Assembly: GCA_934434925.1 (NCBI GenBank)
Contig: CAKSAC010000015.1
Location: 1 to 42,270 of the forward strand
Direction of reading: 5' to 3'
DNA length: 42,270 nucleotides
Origin: an uncultured Eubacteriales bacterium
GTDB lineage: Bacteria; Bacillota; Clostridia; Oscillospirales; CAG-272
The notes under the pieces were generated by a model. The model worked only from the letters and a program-made list of their open reading frames with translations, had not been told where the DNA came from and made no database searches. Shown in pieces: positions 16,533 through 24,381 of this stretch; the stretch's first letter is position 1, and each line of letters begins with the position of its first letter. The position numbers and the translations under genes were made by a program.

Positions 16533-16712
16533 ATGGAAAAAGTAAAAGTCGTTCTCATCCGTAGCCTGATTGCCGCAAAGCCGAATCAGAAAGCCACTGC
16601 CGCGTCTCTCGGATTGCGGAAGCCCGGTGACTGCGTCCTCCATGACAATGACGCTGTGTTGGCCGGCAAGATTGCCGTTCTTCATCACCTCGTCAAAGTT
16701 GAGTCGCTTTGA
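16533..16712 (+). CDS. rpmD: 50S ribosomal protein L30
   Basis: A 59-residue L30, found by reading the gap between rpsE and rplO. It starts MEKVKVVLIRSLIAAKPNQK and ends LVKVESL, with the family's conserved middle as TAASLGLRKPGD. An AGGAGG site at 16519-16525 lies upstream and the stop is at 16710-16712. Its place between rpsE and rplO is the standard one. Confidence 0.95.
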   Translation: MEKVKVVLIRSLIAAKPNQKATAASLGLRKPGDCVLHDNDAVLAGKIAVLHHLVKVESL

Positions 16713-16738
16713 TCCGAAATTTAATAGGAGGAAACAGA

Positions 16739-17179
16739 ATGAAGCTTCATGAACTTTCTCCCGTCCCCGGCTCCACCAAGGAAAACTTCCGCAAAGGAAG
16801 AGGTGCCGGCTCCGGAAACGGGAAAACGGCCGGTAAAGGCCACAAAGGGCAGAATGCCCGTTCCGGCGGCGGCGTCCGTCCGGGCTTTGAAGGCGGCCAG
16901 CTCCCGCTGTACCGCAAATTGCCGAAGAGAGGTTTTCACAACAAATTCGGCAAGACCTATGCAATCGTGAATGTGGAAAAACTCAACAGATTTGAAGAAG
17001 ATGCAGTGGTGGATGCGGCGACCCTCCTGGCTGCCGGTATCATCGGCTGCGCTTGTGACGGTATCAAGATTCTCGGCAACGGGGAACTCACTAAAAAACT
17101 TACCGTGAAAGCGGCTGTCTTTTCAAATACCGCGAAGGAGAAGATAGAGGCGGCAGGTGGAAAGACAGAGGTGATCTGA
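16739..17179 (+). CDS. rplO: 50S ribosomal protein L15
   Basis: A 146-residue L15 with the typical Gly/Arg-rich extended N-terminus (KGRGAGSGNGKTAGKGHKGQ) that threads into 23S RNA, then GFEGGQLPLYRKLPKRGF. The start at 16739 follows AGGAGG; ten extra in-frame upstream codons cover that binding site. secY begins two bases after its stop. Confidence 0.97.
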   Translation: MKLHELSPVPGSTKENFRKGRGAGSGNGKTAGKGHKGQNARSGGGVRPGFEGGQLPLYRKLPKRGFHNKFGKTYAIVNVEKLNRFEEDAVVDAATLLAAGIIGCACDGIKILGNGELTKKLTVKAAVFSNTAKEKIEAAGGKTEVI

Positions 17180-17180
17180 A

Positions 17181-18602
17181 ATGTTTCAGACCTTTGTGAA
17201 AGCGTGGAAGACCCCGGAACTCCGGAAAAAGATTCTTTTTGTCCTTTTCATCCTGGTTCTTTATCGGATCGGTGCAGTCCTGCCCGTACCGTACGTGAAC
17301 GCCGAGAATTTCAGCACGGTGTTCAGCGGAACCATCCTCACGTATCTGAGCACCCTCTCGGGCGGCGCACTTGCCAACGCAACCTTGTTTGCTCTGGGTA
17401 TTTCTCCGTATATCACCGCGTCCATCGTCATGCAACTTCTCTGCGTGGCGTTCCCGCGGCTGGGAGAACTGTCCAAGCAGGGCGAAGACGGGAAGCAGAA
17501 GATCAACACCTACACCCGGTGGATTACGGTTGTTCTTTCTCTTGTCACCGCCATCGGCTATTATATGCTGCTCGCTGATAACCAGATGCTGGTTTCGATT
17601 GCCAGAAAGGATTTCCCCGGAAGCCCCTGGTTTTTGTATGCCGTGGTGATTATTCTCTGTTTCTGCGCCGGCTCTGCCATTGTCATGTGGCTGGCGGAAC
17701 GCATTACCGAGAACGGACTGGGCAACGGTATCTCCGTCATCCTCTTTTTCAACATCATCCAGTCTCTGCCTTCCATCCTGATTAACATGGTGCGGGTGTC
17801 GATCGTCGGATTCCGTCAGGGGATGGGGCTCGGTTTTGTCGGTCTCGGCCTTGTGCTGCTGGTCCTGCTGACGCTTCTGGCTATGGTCTTCTTCATTGTC
17901 TTTATCACGGGCAGTGAAAGACGGATCCCGATCCAGTATGCCAAACGGGTCGTCGGCCGGAAGATGTACGGCGGACAGAACACCAACCTTCCTCTGCAAC
18001 TCAATATGTCCGGCGTTATGCCTGTCATCTTTGCGTCTTCCATCGTGACCCTGCCGGCGACAATCATGACGCTGTGCAAAGTCAATGCCGAGACGAAAAA
18101 TTTCTGGGGCGGGCTTTACCGTTTCCTGGGGGCAGACGGGTGGTTCTATCCGATTATCCTCTTCATCCTCATCATTGCGTTTGCTTACTTTTATATCACC
18201 ATTTCCTTTAACCCGGTCGAAGTGTCCAACAACCTGAAAAGGAACGGGGGCATGATCCCCGGCATCCGGCAGGGAAGACCTACCGCAGAGTATATTGCGA
18301 AAATCCTCAGCAAGATCACGCTGATGGGTGCGCTCTTCCTCAGTATTATCGCCATTTTGCCGACGATTGCCAACCCGCTTATCCTGAAACCGCTTTTGAA
18401 CACGGTTATTTCCAACGCAAAACCCGAGGTTCTGACAAGCGTGTTCGGTTATTCTTCGGCGGCCAACATTGTCGCGTCGATTGCCTCCACGTTTACCTTC
18501 GGCGGCACATCGATTTTGATTGTTGTCGGCATTGCGCTTGAAACCGCGCGTGAGATCGAAGGACAACTCACCATGCGGAACTACAAAGGTTTCTTGTCCT
18601 GA
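17181..18602 (+). CDS. secY: preprotein translocase subunit SecY
   Basis: A 473-residue channel subunit of the Sec translocon with ten expected membrane segments. Signatures include LGISPYITASIVMQLL (TM2), ERITENGLGNGISVILFFNI and YAKRVVGRKMYGGQ (TM6-TM7 loop), and FNPVEVSNNLKRNGGMIPGI (TM8-TM9 loop). It is longer than the roughly 430 residues common in Firmicutes. Most of the excess seems to sit in the outer loop before the last segment (about residues 395-440). Translation is probably coupled to rplO. Confidence 0.97.
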   Translation: MFQTFVKAWKTPELRKKILFVLFILVLYRIGAVLPVPYVNAENFSTVFSGTILTYLSTLSGGALANATLFALGISPYITASIVMQLLCVAFPRLGELSKQGEDGKQKINTYTRWITVVLSLVTAIGYYMLLADNQMLVSIARKDFPGSPWFLYAVVIILCFCAGSAIVMWLAERITENGLGNGISVILFFNIIQSLPSILINMVRVSIVGFRQGMGLGFVGLGLVLLVLLTLLAMVFFIVFITGSERRIPIQYAKRVVGRKMYGGQNTNLPLQLNMSGVMPVIFASSIVTLPATIMTLCKVNAETKNFWGGLYRFLGADGWFYPIILFILIIAFAYFYITISFNPVEVSNNLKRNGGMIPGIRQGRPTAEYIAKILSKITLMGALFLSIIAILPTIANPLILKPLLNTVISNAKPEVLTSVFGYSSAANIVASIASTFTFGGTSILIVVGIALETAREIEGQLTMRNYKGFLS

Positions 18603-18620
18603 GAGCGCAGGTACGGAGAT

Positions 18621-19259
18621 ATGAAAATCATATTTCTGGGAGCTCCGGGTGCCGGAAAAGGCACGCAGGCCGAGATCGTTTCGGAACGCTACGGTATTCC
18701 GACGATCTCCACCGGGGCCATCATCCGAAAGGCAGTCCGTGACGGAACGCCGACCGGCCTGGCCGCCAAAGCCTATATGGATCGCGGCGCGCTGGTTCCC
18801 GACGATGTGGTTGTGGAACTGATCCGCGAACGGCTGGCGGAACCCGATTGCCGTAACGGTTTCATTTTAGACGGATTTCCCCGTACCGTGCCGCAAGCCG
18901 AGGCGTTGGACCGTATGGGAGTCCGCCCAGATGCCGTACTTTCCCTTGACGTGGCGGATGACGTGATCGTGGAGAGAATGAGCGGCCGCCGCGTATGCGG
19001 TGCGTGTGGGGCGACCTATCATGTTGTTGCCAGACCTTCCCGCGAGGAAGGAAAATGCGACAAGTGCGGCGCGGACCTTACCGTTCGCCGTGACGATGAT
19101 CCCGCCGTGGTGCTGGATCGCCTCACGGTATACCACAGCACGACCGAACCTCTCAAAGACTTCTATGACAAACTCGGTCTGCTGGTCAGCGTACAGGGGC
19201 GCGATACCGTCGAAGACACAACTGCATTGGTTCTTGCCGCTTTGGAGGCAAACGCATGA
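18621..19259 (+). CDS. adk: adenylate kinase
   Basis: A 212-residue enzyme interconverting ATP plus AMP and two ADP. The P-loop is GAPGAGKGT (7-15), and DGFPRT (84-89) is the AMP-site motif. The lid carries Cys126, Cys129, Cys146 and Cys149, the four-cysteine zinc site usual in Gram-positive long-form kinases. Its TGA overlaps the map ATG by four bases. A secY-adk-map order is common in Firmicutes. Confidence 0.98.
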   Translation: MKIIFLGAPGAGKGTQAEIVSERYGIPTISTGAIIRKAVRDGTPTGLAAKAYMDRGALVPDDVVVELIRERLAEPDCRNGFILDGFPRTVPQAEALDRMGVRPDAVLSLDVADDVIVERMSGRRVCGACGATYHVVARPSREEGKCDKCGADLTVRRDDDPAVVLDRLTVYHSTTEPLKDFYDKLGLLVSVQGRDTVEDTTALVLAALEANA

Positions 19260-20008
19260 TTTCGATCAAAAATGCCGAACAGCTCCAAAGGATGCGCGTT
19301 GCGGGTCGGATTACCGGAGAGGCGCTGCTTGTTGCGGAGGAGGCCGTTCGTCCCGGCATCAGCACCAAGGCCCTGGAAGAAGTTATCCGGCACCATATTG
19401 AAAAAAGAGGTGCCAGACCGACCTTCCTCGGGTACGGCGGCTTTCCCGGCGCGGCCTGTATCAGCGTCAACGACGAAGTCATTCACGGGATCCCCTCGGA
19501 AAATCGCATTCTGCAAGAAGGCGATATCGTCAAGGTGGATGTCGGCGCGACGATAAACGGATATACCGGCGACGCCGCCCGCACGTTTCCCGTCGGGCAG
19601 ATCACCGCAGAAGCCGCCGCGCTGATTGACGCGACGCGCGAGAGTTTCTTCCGCGCTGTTCAGGCGGCGATTTCCGGTAATCGGATCGGAGACATCGGAA
19701 ACGCGGTTGAATCTTATGTCCGGCCGCTCGGTTATACGGTGGTTCGGAAGTATGTCGGCCACGGCGTGGGGGCAGAACTCCACGAAGACCCCAATGTACC
19801 GAATTACGGCACACCGGGTCATGGGCCGCGCCTTTTCCCCGGTATGACGATAGCGATTGAGCCGATGGTCAACGCAGGTGGCGCGGATGTCCGCGTCTTG
19901 GAAAATCACTGGACGGTTGTCACTTCGGACGGTTCTCTCTCGGCCCACTATGAAAACACGGTGGCCATCGGCGAGAACGGACCCGAATTGCTGACCTACA
20001 TCCGATGA
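19256..20008 (+). CDS. map: methionine aminopeptidase, type I
   Basis: A 250-residue enzyme that removes the starting methionine from new proteins. The five metal ligands are visible: Asp95 (VDVGA), Asp106 (YTGDAA), His169 (VGHGVG), Glu202 (IEPMV) and Glu233 (HYENT). His77 matches the conserved substrate-site histidine. There is no N-terminal zinc-finger extension. It overlaps adk by four bases at the start and the next frame by four bases at the end, so three coding frames are linked by ATGA junctions. Confidence 0.98.
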   Translation: MISIKNAEQLQRMRVAGRITGEALLVAEEAVRPGISTKALEEVIRHHIEKRGARPTFLGYGGFPGAACISVNDEVIHGIPSENRILQEGDIVKVDVGATINGYTGDAARTFPVGQITAEAAALIDATRESFFRAVQAAISGNRIGDIGNAVESYVRPLGYTVVRKYVGHGVGAELHEDPNVPNYGTPGHGPRLFPGMTIAIEPMVNAGGADVRVLENHWTVVTSDGSLSAHYENTVAIGENGPELLTYIR

Positions 20009-20253
20009 ATAAACGCAGGGGAGGGATTTTTCTGCCGAAGGATGATCTGATTGAATTTGAAGACGGCGTGGTGCTGGAAGCACTTCCGAACGCCACCTTC
20101 AAGGTAAAGCTGCCGAACGGTCACATCGTGACCGCGCACATCTCCGGCAAGCTCCGTATGAACTATATCAAGATTCTCCCGGGAGATACGGTGACAGTGG
20201 AGGTTTCGGTCTATGACCTGACCAAAGGGCGTATCACCTGGAGAAAAAAGTAA
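20005..20253 (+). CDS. infA: translation initiation factor IF-1
   Basis: IF-1 binds the 30S A-site during initiation. The OB-fold signatures are EALPNATFKVKLPNGHIV, HISGKLRMNYIKILPGD and YDLTKGRITW. From the ATG that overlaps the map stop the protein has 82 residues, nine to ten more than the usual 72. A very strong site, AGGGGAGGG (20017-20025), sits inside this extension, six bases before an in-frame CTG at 20032 where canonical IF-1 sequence (PKDDLIE) begins. The true start may therefore be CTG at 20032, giving 73 residues; the ATG is kept as the conventional call. Confidence 0.93.
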   Translation: MNKRRGGIFLPKDDLIEFEDGVVLEALPNATFKVKLPNGHIVTAHISGKLRMNYIKILPGDTVTVEVSVYDLTKGRITWRKK

Positions 20254-20283
20254 AATTGTTTCTGAAAGGAACGGTATACAAGA

Positions 20284-20397
20284 ATGAAAGTAAAGCCTTC
20301 CGTCAAGAAGATTTGCGAAAAGTGCAAAATCATCAAGAGAAAAGGCCGCATAATGGTTATCTGCGAAAACCCTAAGCATAAGCAGAAACAGGGCTGA
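20284..20397 (+). CDS. rpmJ: 50S ribosomal protein L36
   Basis: A 37-residue L36, the smallest ribosomal protein, found by direct reading. It starts MKVKPSVKKICEKCK and keeps the zinc-binding form: Cys11, Cys14, Cys27 and His32 (CENPKHKQ). GAAAGGAA lies ahead of the ATG. The position between infA and rpsM is standard. Confidence 0.96.
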   Translation: MKVKPSVKKICEKCKIIKRKGRIMVICENPKHKQKQG

Positions 20398-20440
20398 TGA
20401 CCTTGTCGGTCAATTTATAACAAAAGGAGAGTAAATATCC

Positions 20441-20809
20441 ATGGCTCGTATTGCTGGTGTTGATATTCCCAACAACAAGCGCGTCGAGATCGCCTTGACG
20501 TATATTTACGGAATCGGTTTGAAGAGCGCGCAGGACATTCTGGTCAAGACCGGAATTGATCCCGATACCCGCGCAAAGGATCTGACCGAAACCGAGATCG
20601 CAAAGCTCCGTGATGTCATCGAGGCGGATTATCATGTCGAGGGTGACCTCCGTCGTGAAGTCGCCATGAACATCAAGAGCATGGTCGAAATCAACTGCTA
20701 CCGCGGGATCCGCCACAGAAAGGGGCTTCCTGTCAGGGGGCAGCGCACCAAGACCAACGCAAGAACCAGAAAAGGTCCGGCGAAAACAATCGCCAACAAA
20801 AAGAAGTAA
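20441..20809 (+). CDS. rpsM: 30S ribosomal protein S13
   Basis: A 122-residue S13 of the 30S head, contacting P-site tRNA and bridging to the 50S. Signatures are MARIAGVDIPNNKRVEIALT, YIYGIGLKSAQDIL and the basic tail RGQRTKTNARTRKGPAKT. AAAGGAG precedes the ATG. Confidence 0.98.
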   Translation: MARIAGVDIPNNKRVEIALTYIYGIGLKSAQDILVKTGIDPDTRAKDLTETEIAKLRDVIEADYHVEGDLRREVAMNIKSMVEINCYRGIRHRKGLPVRGQRTKTNARTRKGPAKTIANKKK

Positions 20810-20822
20810 GGAGTGAGAAAAG

Positions 20823-21224
20823 ATGCCTAAAGCTACTACCGGCAAGAAAATTGTCAAAAAGCGCCGTGAACGCAGAAACGTCGAAACGGGTGCGGCTCAT
20901 ATCCGCTCTACTTTCAACAACACCATTGTGACCATCACCGATGTGCAGGGGAACGCTGTTTCCTGGGCCTCCGCCGGAGAGATGGGTTTCAAAGGTTCGA
21001 GAAAATCCACCCCCTATGCCGCTCAGACCGCTGCCGAGACCGCCGCGAAAGCCGCTGTCGAACAGGGTATGAAGAGTGTTGAGGTCTATGTAAGAGGCCC
21101 GGGATCCGGACGTGAATCCGCTATCCGCGCTCTGCAGACCGCCGGGCTTGAGATCACGCTGATCCGTGATGTCACGCCGATTCCCCACAACGGATGCCGC
21201 CCGCCTAAGCGTCGCCGTGTATAA
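20823..21224 (+). CDS. rpsK: 30S ribosomal protein S11
   Basis: A 133-residue S11 of the 30S platform. Signatures are AHIRSTFNNTIVTITD, GFKGSRKSTPYAAQ and the C-terminal DVTPIPHNGCRPPKRRRV. AAGGAG precedes the ATG, with 13 bases between stop and start of the neighbours. Confidence 0.98.
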   Translation: MPKATTGKKIVKKRRERRNVETGAAHIRSTFNNTIVTITDVQGNAVSWASAGEMGFKGSRKSTPYAAQTAAETAAKAAVEQGMKSVEVYVRGPGSGRESAIRALQTAGLEITLIRDVTPIPHNGCRPPKRRRV

Positions 21225-21244
21225 TTCAAGGGAGGTATAAAGAA

Positions 21245-21871
21245 ATGGCAAGATATACAGGTCCTGATTGCAAACTCTGCCGCAGAGAAGGTTGCAAGCT
21301 GTTCCTGAAGGGAGATAAGTGCGTTTCCGCCAAATGCCCTTTTGAACATCGTTCCGCCGCCCCCGGTCAGCACGGAGCCGACCGCAAGAAGGTAGAGGAA
21401 TACGGCAGACAGCTGCGCGAAAAGCAGAAGACCAAGCGGTATTACGGTGTACTGGAGAGACAGTTCAGAAAATATTACGAAATGGCAGAAGTCAAAGAGG
21501 GTATGACCGGTGAAAACCTCCTCATTCTCCTTGAAAGACGCCTTGATAACGTGGTGTACCGTATGGGCATGGCGTCCAGCCGGAAAGAAGCCCGTTTGCT
21601 GGTTTTGCACGGCCACTTCACCCTGAACGGCGCAAAGGCCAATATTCCTTCGATGCTGGTAAAGGCCGGCGATGTGATCGCTGTGAAGGAAAGCCGCCGT
21701 GACGGAACCAAGATCAAGTCCCTCGCCGAGACTGCCGGTACGCACGTCAGACCGAAATGGCTTGAATTCAATGAGACGGATCTTGCGGCCAAGGTTGTCA
21801 GCCTGCCTGCCCGTGAGGATATCGACTTTGAGTTTGAGGAACAGCTTATCGTCGAACTTTATTCCAAATAA
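21245..21871 (+). CDS. rpsD: 30S ribosomal protein S4, zinc type
   Basis: A 208-residue S4 that nucleates 30S assembly. The N-terminus has a four-cysteine zinc site (Cys9, Cys12, Cys26, Cys31). An S4 RNA-binding domain follows (ERRLDNVVYRMGMASSRKEA, then RLLVLHGHF). In B. subtilis rpsD is a separate self-regulated gene; here it lies inside the alpha operon as in most bacteria. A 107-base gap with a hairpin follows. Confidence 0.98.
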   Translation: MARYTGPDCKLCRREGCKLFLKGDKCVSAKCPFEHRSAAPGQHGADRKKVEEYGRQLREKQKTKRYYGVLERQFRKYYEMAEVKEGMTGENLLILLERRLDNVVYRMGMASSRKEARLLVLHGHFTLNGAKANIPSMLVKAGDVIAVKESRRDGTKIKSLAETAGTHVRPKWLEFNETDLAAKVVSLPAREDIDFEFEEQLIVELYSK

Positions 21872-21931
21872 TCGCCTCCGCTTGTCGCTCGCACTGTTTT
21901 TTCAGCGCGTGTGCGTCATCCAATGGCAGAC

Positions 21932-21949
21932 CTGACCCCTTTGGGTCAG
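21932..21949 (+). promoter_or_regulatory. hairpin before rpoA
   Basis: CTGACCC (21932-21938) pairs with GGGTCAG (21943-21949) around CTTT. The following bases are not T-rich, so this is not a standard terminator. It may be a processing, stability or regulatory site that sets polymerase alpha output apart from the ribosomal genes. Confidence 0.55.
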
Positions 21950-21978
21950 CCACCCAATTATTTTAGGAGGAGTAACCG

Positions 21979-22947
21979 ATGTTTGAGAAACCCAATATTT
22001 CCATTACCGAACTGATTGAGGACGGTAGCGAAGCGGAGTTTGTCGTTGAGCCTCTGGAGAGAGGCTACGGGATCACACTCGGCAATTCGCTCCGCCGTAT
22101 TCTGCTCAGCTCCCTGCCCGGTTACGCTGTCACCAGTGTGAAGATTGAAGGCGTAAAGCATGAGATCTCCACGGTTGCCGGCGTGAAGGAAGATGTTCCC
22201 GAGATCGTCCTGAATGTCAAAGGAATTATCGCAAAACTGTATGTTGACGGCCCGAAAACCGTCTTGATTGACGTGACCGGCCCGAAGGTCGTCACCGCCG
22301 GCGACATTTCGCCCGACGCGGATATTGAGATTCTGAATCCGGAGCATGTGCTGGCAACCATCAGCGATAACTCCCGGTTCTTCATGGAACTCACTTTCGA
22401 CAATGGGCGCGGCTATGTTTCCGCCGACAAGAATAAGCAGAATTACACCTCGCAACTCGGTTCCGGTGTCAGCGCACCGATCGGAACGATTTTCACCGAT
22501 TCGATCTTTACCCCGGTATACAAGGTGGAGTACAAGGTGGAGAACACCCGCGTCGGTAACATTACCGACTATGACAGACTCACCATGCATGTGCTTACCA
22601 ACGGTACCCTGAGTGCGAAAAAAGCGATTTCGCACGGAGCCAAGATTCTCAACGAGCATCTCAACCTCTTTGTGGACATGACAGATGAAGCAAAGAATGC
22701 CGTCATTATGGTAGAACGGGAAGAGACCAAGAAGGAAAAGGTCCTTGAGATGACCATTGAGGAGCTTGACCTGTCGGTTCGTAGCTTCAATTGCCTGAAG
22801 CGCGCCGGCATTGATAACGTAGAAGATTTGATTAACCGCACGGAAGAGGATATGATCAAAGTCAGAAACCTCGGCCGCAAATCGCTTGAAGAGGTTATTC
22901 AGAAGCTTCATTCCCTCGGCCTTGATCTGAAAAAGGTCGAGGAATGA
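21979..22947 (+). CDS. rpoA: RNA polymerase subunit alpha
   Basis: A 322-residue subunit that dimerises to begin polymerase assembly. The N-terminal domain (about 1-230) has GYGITLGNSLRRILLSSLPG; the C-terminal domain (about 250-315) has ELDLSVRSFNCLKRAGI and the helix-hairpin-helix segment VRNLGRKSLEEV that contacts UP elements and activators. AGGAGG precedes the ATG. Confidence 0.98.
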   Translation: MFEKPNISITELIEDGSEAEFVVEPLERGYGITLGNSLRRILLSSLPGYAVTSVKIEGVKHEISTVAGVKEDVPEIVLNVKGIIAKLYVDGPKTVLIDVTGPKVVTAGDISPDADIEILNPEHVLATISDNSRFFMELTFDNGRGYVSADKNKQNYTSQLGSGVSAPIGTIFTDSIFTPVYKVEYKVENTRVGNITDYDRLTMHVLTNGTLSAKKAISHGAKILNEHLNLFVDMTDEAKNAVIMVEREETKKEKVLEMTIEELDLSVRSFNCLKRAGIDNVEDLINRTEEDMIKVRNLGRKSLEEVIQKLHSLGLDLKKVEE

Positions 22948-22973
22948 CCAAAAACTGTTAGGAGGAAATTACA

Positions 22974-23438
22974 ATGCCCGGAACGAGAAAGCTCGGCCGG
23001 CCGACCGCTCACAGAAACCTCATGCTGAGAGGCATGGTGACATATCTGCTTGAGAACGGCAAGATTGAAACGACGCTTACCAGAGCCAAGGAAGTCAGCG
23101 CTCTTACCGAAAAGATGATCACCCTCGGCAAAACGAGAACCCTGGCCTCCTACCGTCAGGCTCTCGCCTTTATCACAAAGGAAAATGTCGCAAAGCAACT
23201 CTTTGATACCATCGCGCCTTCCTACGAGAAGCGTGCCGGCGGTTATACCGCCATCTACCGCCTCGGGCCGCGTCGCGGCGACGGTGCCGATATGGCTCTT
23301 ATTTGTCTTGTGGAAGCCGACAAAGAAGAAAAACCCGCAAAGGCGACCAAGAAAGCACCCCGCAAAAAGGCTGCTCCCGCCGCCGAAGCAGACGTAGCCC
23401 CTGTCGCGGAAACGGCAGAGACTGCCGACGCGGAATGA
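22974..23438 (+). CDS. rplQ: 50S ribosomal protein L17 with C-terminal tail
   Basis: A 154-residue L17. The core (about 1-118) has GTRKLGRPTAHRNLMLRGM and RRGDGADMALICLV. The last 35-40 residues form an added tail, first Lys-rich (KATKKAPRKKA), then Ala/Glu-rich and acidic, of low complexity. Many Firmicutes L17 proteins end near 115-130 residues. It is the last gene of the cluster; a terminator follows eight bases after its stop. Confidence 0.97.
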   Translation: MPGTRKLGRPTAHRNLMLRGMVTYLLENGKIETTLTRAKEVSALTEKMITLGKTRTLASYRQALAFITKENVAKQLFDTIAPSYEKRAGGYTAIYRLGPRRGDGADMALICLVEADKEEKPAKATKKAPRKKAAPAAEADVAPVAETAETADAE

Positions 23439-23445
23439 TTTTGCG

Positions 23446-23479
23446 AAAGAACGCTCCGAAAGGGGCGTTCTTTTCTTTC
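23446..23479 (+). terminator. terminator of the ribosomal cluster
   Basis: GAACGCTCC (23449-23457) pairs with GGGGCGTTC (23462-23470) with one G-U pair and a short loop, followed by a T-rich run. Confidence 0.9.
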
Positions 23480-23485
23480 GCTTTC

Positions 23486-23514
23486 TTGACAAGCGGAAAG
23501 CGGTATGGTAAAAT
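23486..23514 (+). promoter_or_regulatory. promoter of the DUF4867 gene
   Basis: TTGACA (23486-23491) and TAAAAT (23509-23514) with a 17-base spacer lie directly after the ribosomal terminator and 38 bases before the start codon. Confidence 0.85.
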
Positions 23515-23552
23515 AAAGAAAAAGAATTTTGCCGGGGGCCTATGGAGAAAAA

Positions 23553-24164
23553 ATGAAGATTTACAGTGTGTACGAGGAAGAATTCCGCGCTTATGGGGCG
23601 GTGCGAAAAGGGAATTTTGCAGGGCTTTTGCAAACGCTTTCCGGGACCGATTGCCCGGAGACCGGCACGGTGTATGTGGCCTCTTACGCGGCGATGGAGG
23701 AAGACCCCGCCGCGCCGGAGATCGAGCGCGAGTTATACGGCGGCATGCCGATCCAGATCGGGTATTGCAACGGGCATAATCTCCGTCTGGATTGCCTTGA
23801 ATATCACAAGAGCAGTGAAATCGATATTATGGAAAGCGACACGGTCCTCTTTTTGGGATTGGAGAGCGAAATCCGGAACGGCCGGTATGACACCTCGCTG
23901 GTGCGGGCGTTTTCGGTTCCGGCCGGGTGCGCGGTGGAACTCTACGCCACCACATTGCATTATGCCCCTTGCCGCGCGGAGGGCGGGTTCCGCATGGTGG
24001 TGATCCTGCCGCGCGGCACGAACCTGCCCCGCCCGGAGGGTGCCTGTGACCCGATGCTGTTCGGCAGTAATAAGTGGCTTTTGGCACATCCCGACGCGCC
24101 CGAGGCTCAAAACGGCGCTTACTGCGGTCTTGATGGAGAAAATCTGACGCTTTTTCGGAAATGA
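23553..24164 (+). CDS. DUF4867-family protein
   Basis: A 203-residue soluble protein. MKIYSVYEEEFRAYG at the start and YGGMPIQIGYCNGHN with LEYHKSSEI in the middle match my memory of DUF4867. The histidines and glutamate in HNLRLDCLEYHKSSEI and the VPAGCAVELYATTLHYAPC segment resemble the metal pocket of cupin-type enzymes, which is inference. No catalytic role is established as far as I know. GGAG precedes the ATG by four to five bases; an in-frame ATG eight codons upstream has no binding site. It has its own promoter and no clear terminator before the tRNA promoter. Confidence 0.78.
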   Translation: MKIYSVYEEEFRAYGAVRKGNFAGLLQTLSGTDCPETGTVYVASYAAMEEDPAAPEIERELYGGMPIQIGYCNGHNLRLDCLEYHKSSEIDIMESDTVLFLGLESEIRNGRYDTSLVRAFSVPAGCAVELYATTLHYAPCRAEGGFRMVVILPRGTNLPRPEGACDPMLFGSNKWLLAHPDAPEAQNGAYCGLDGENLTLFRK

Positions 24165-24187
24165 CCGGGGAAAATGCGCAAAAGGGA

Positions 24188-24216
24188 TTGACAAAGAGCG
24201 GAAAATCCGTTATAAT
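24188..24216 (+). promoter_or_regulatory. promoter of tRNA-Gly
   Basis: TTGACA (24188-24193) and TATAAT (24211-24216) are perfect hexamers with 17 bases between, 26 bases before the tRNA. Confidence 0.92.
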
Positions 24217-24241
24217 AAGGGTGTACGGATTTCCGTTCCAT

Positions 24242-24315
24242 GCAGATGTAGCTCAATGGCAGAGCGTCCGCTTCCCAAGCCGAATACGCGGGTTCGATTC
24301 CCGTCATCTGCTCCA
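24242..24315 (+). tRNA. tRNA-Gly, anticodon CCC
   Basis: A 74-base cloverleaf with encoded CCA. Acceptor arms are GCAGATG and CATCTGC, the D arm is GCTC/GAGC, the anticodon loop is TTCCCAA (anticodon CCC after T33), and the T loop is TTCGATT. The anticodon stem TCCGC/GCCGA has a C-C mismatch at its central pair (29-41 in standard numbering). The discriminator base is T. It reads GGG codons. Confidence 0.93.
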
Positions 24316-24381
24316 TATATGTTTTGCAAAGGATCCGGTTCTCTCAACGATAGACGAATATATCAATAAGGAGGAGACAAG

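Noticed and set aside
17100..18566. Minus-strand frame of 488 codons opposite secY
   Set aside because: Its product is a highly charged, His/Asp/Arg-rich string typical of the antisense of a membrane protein.
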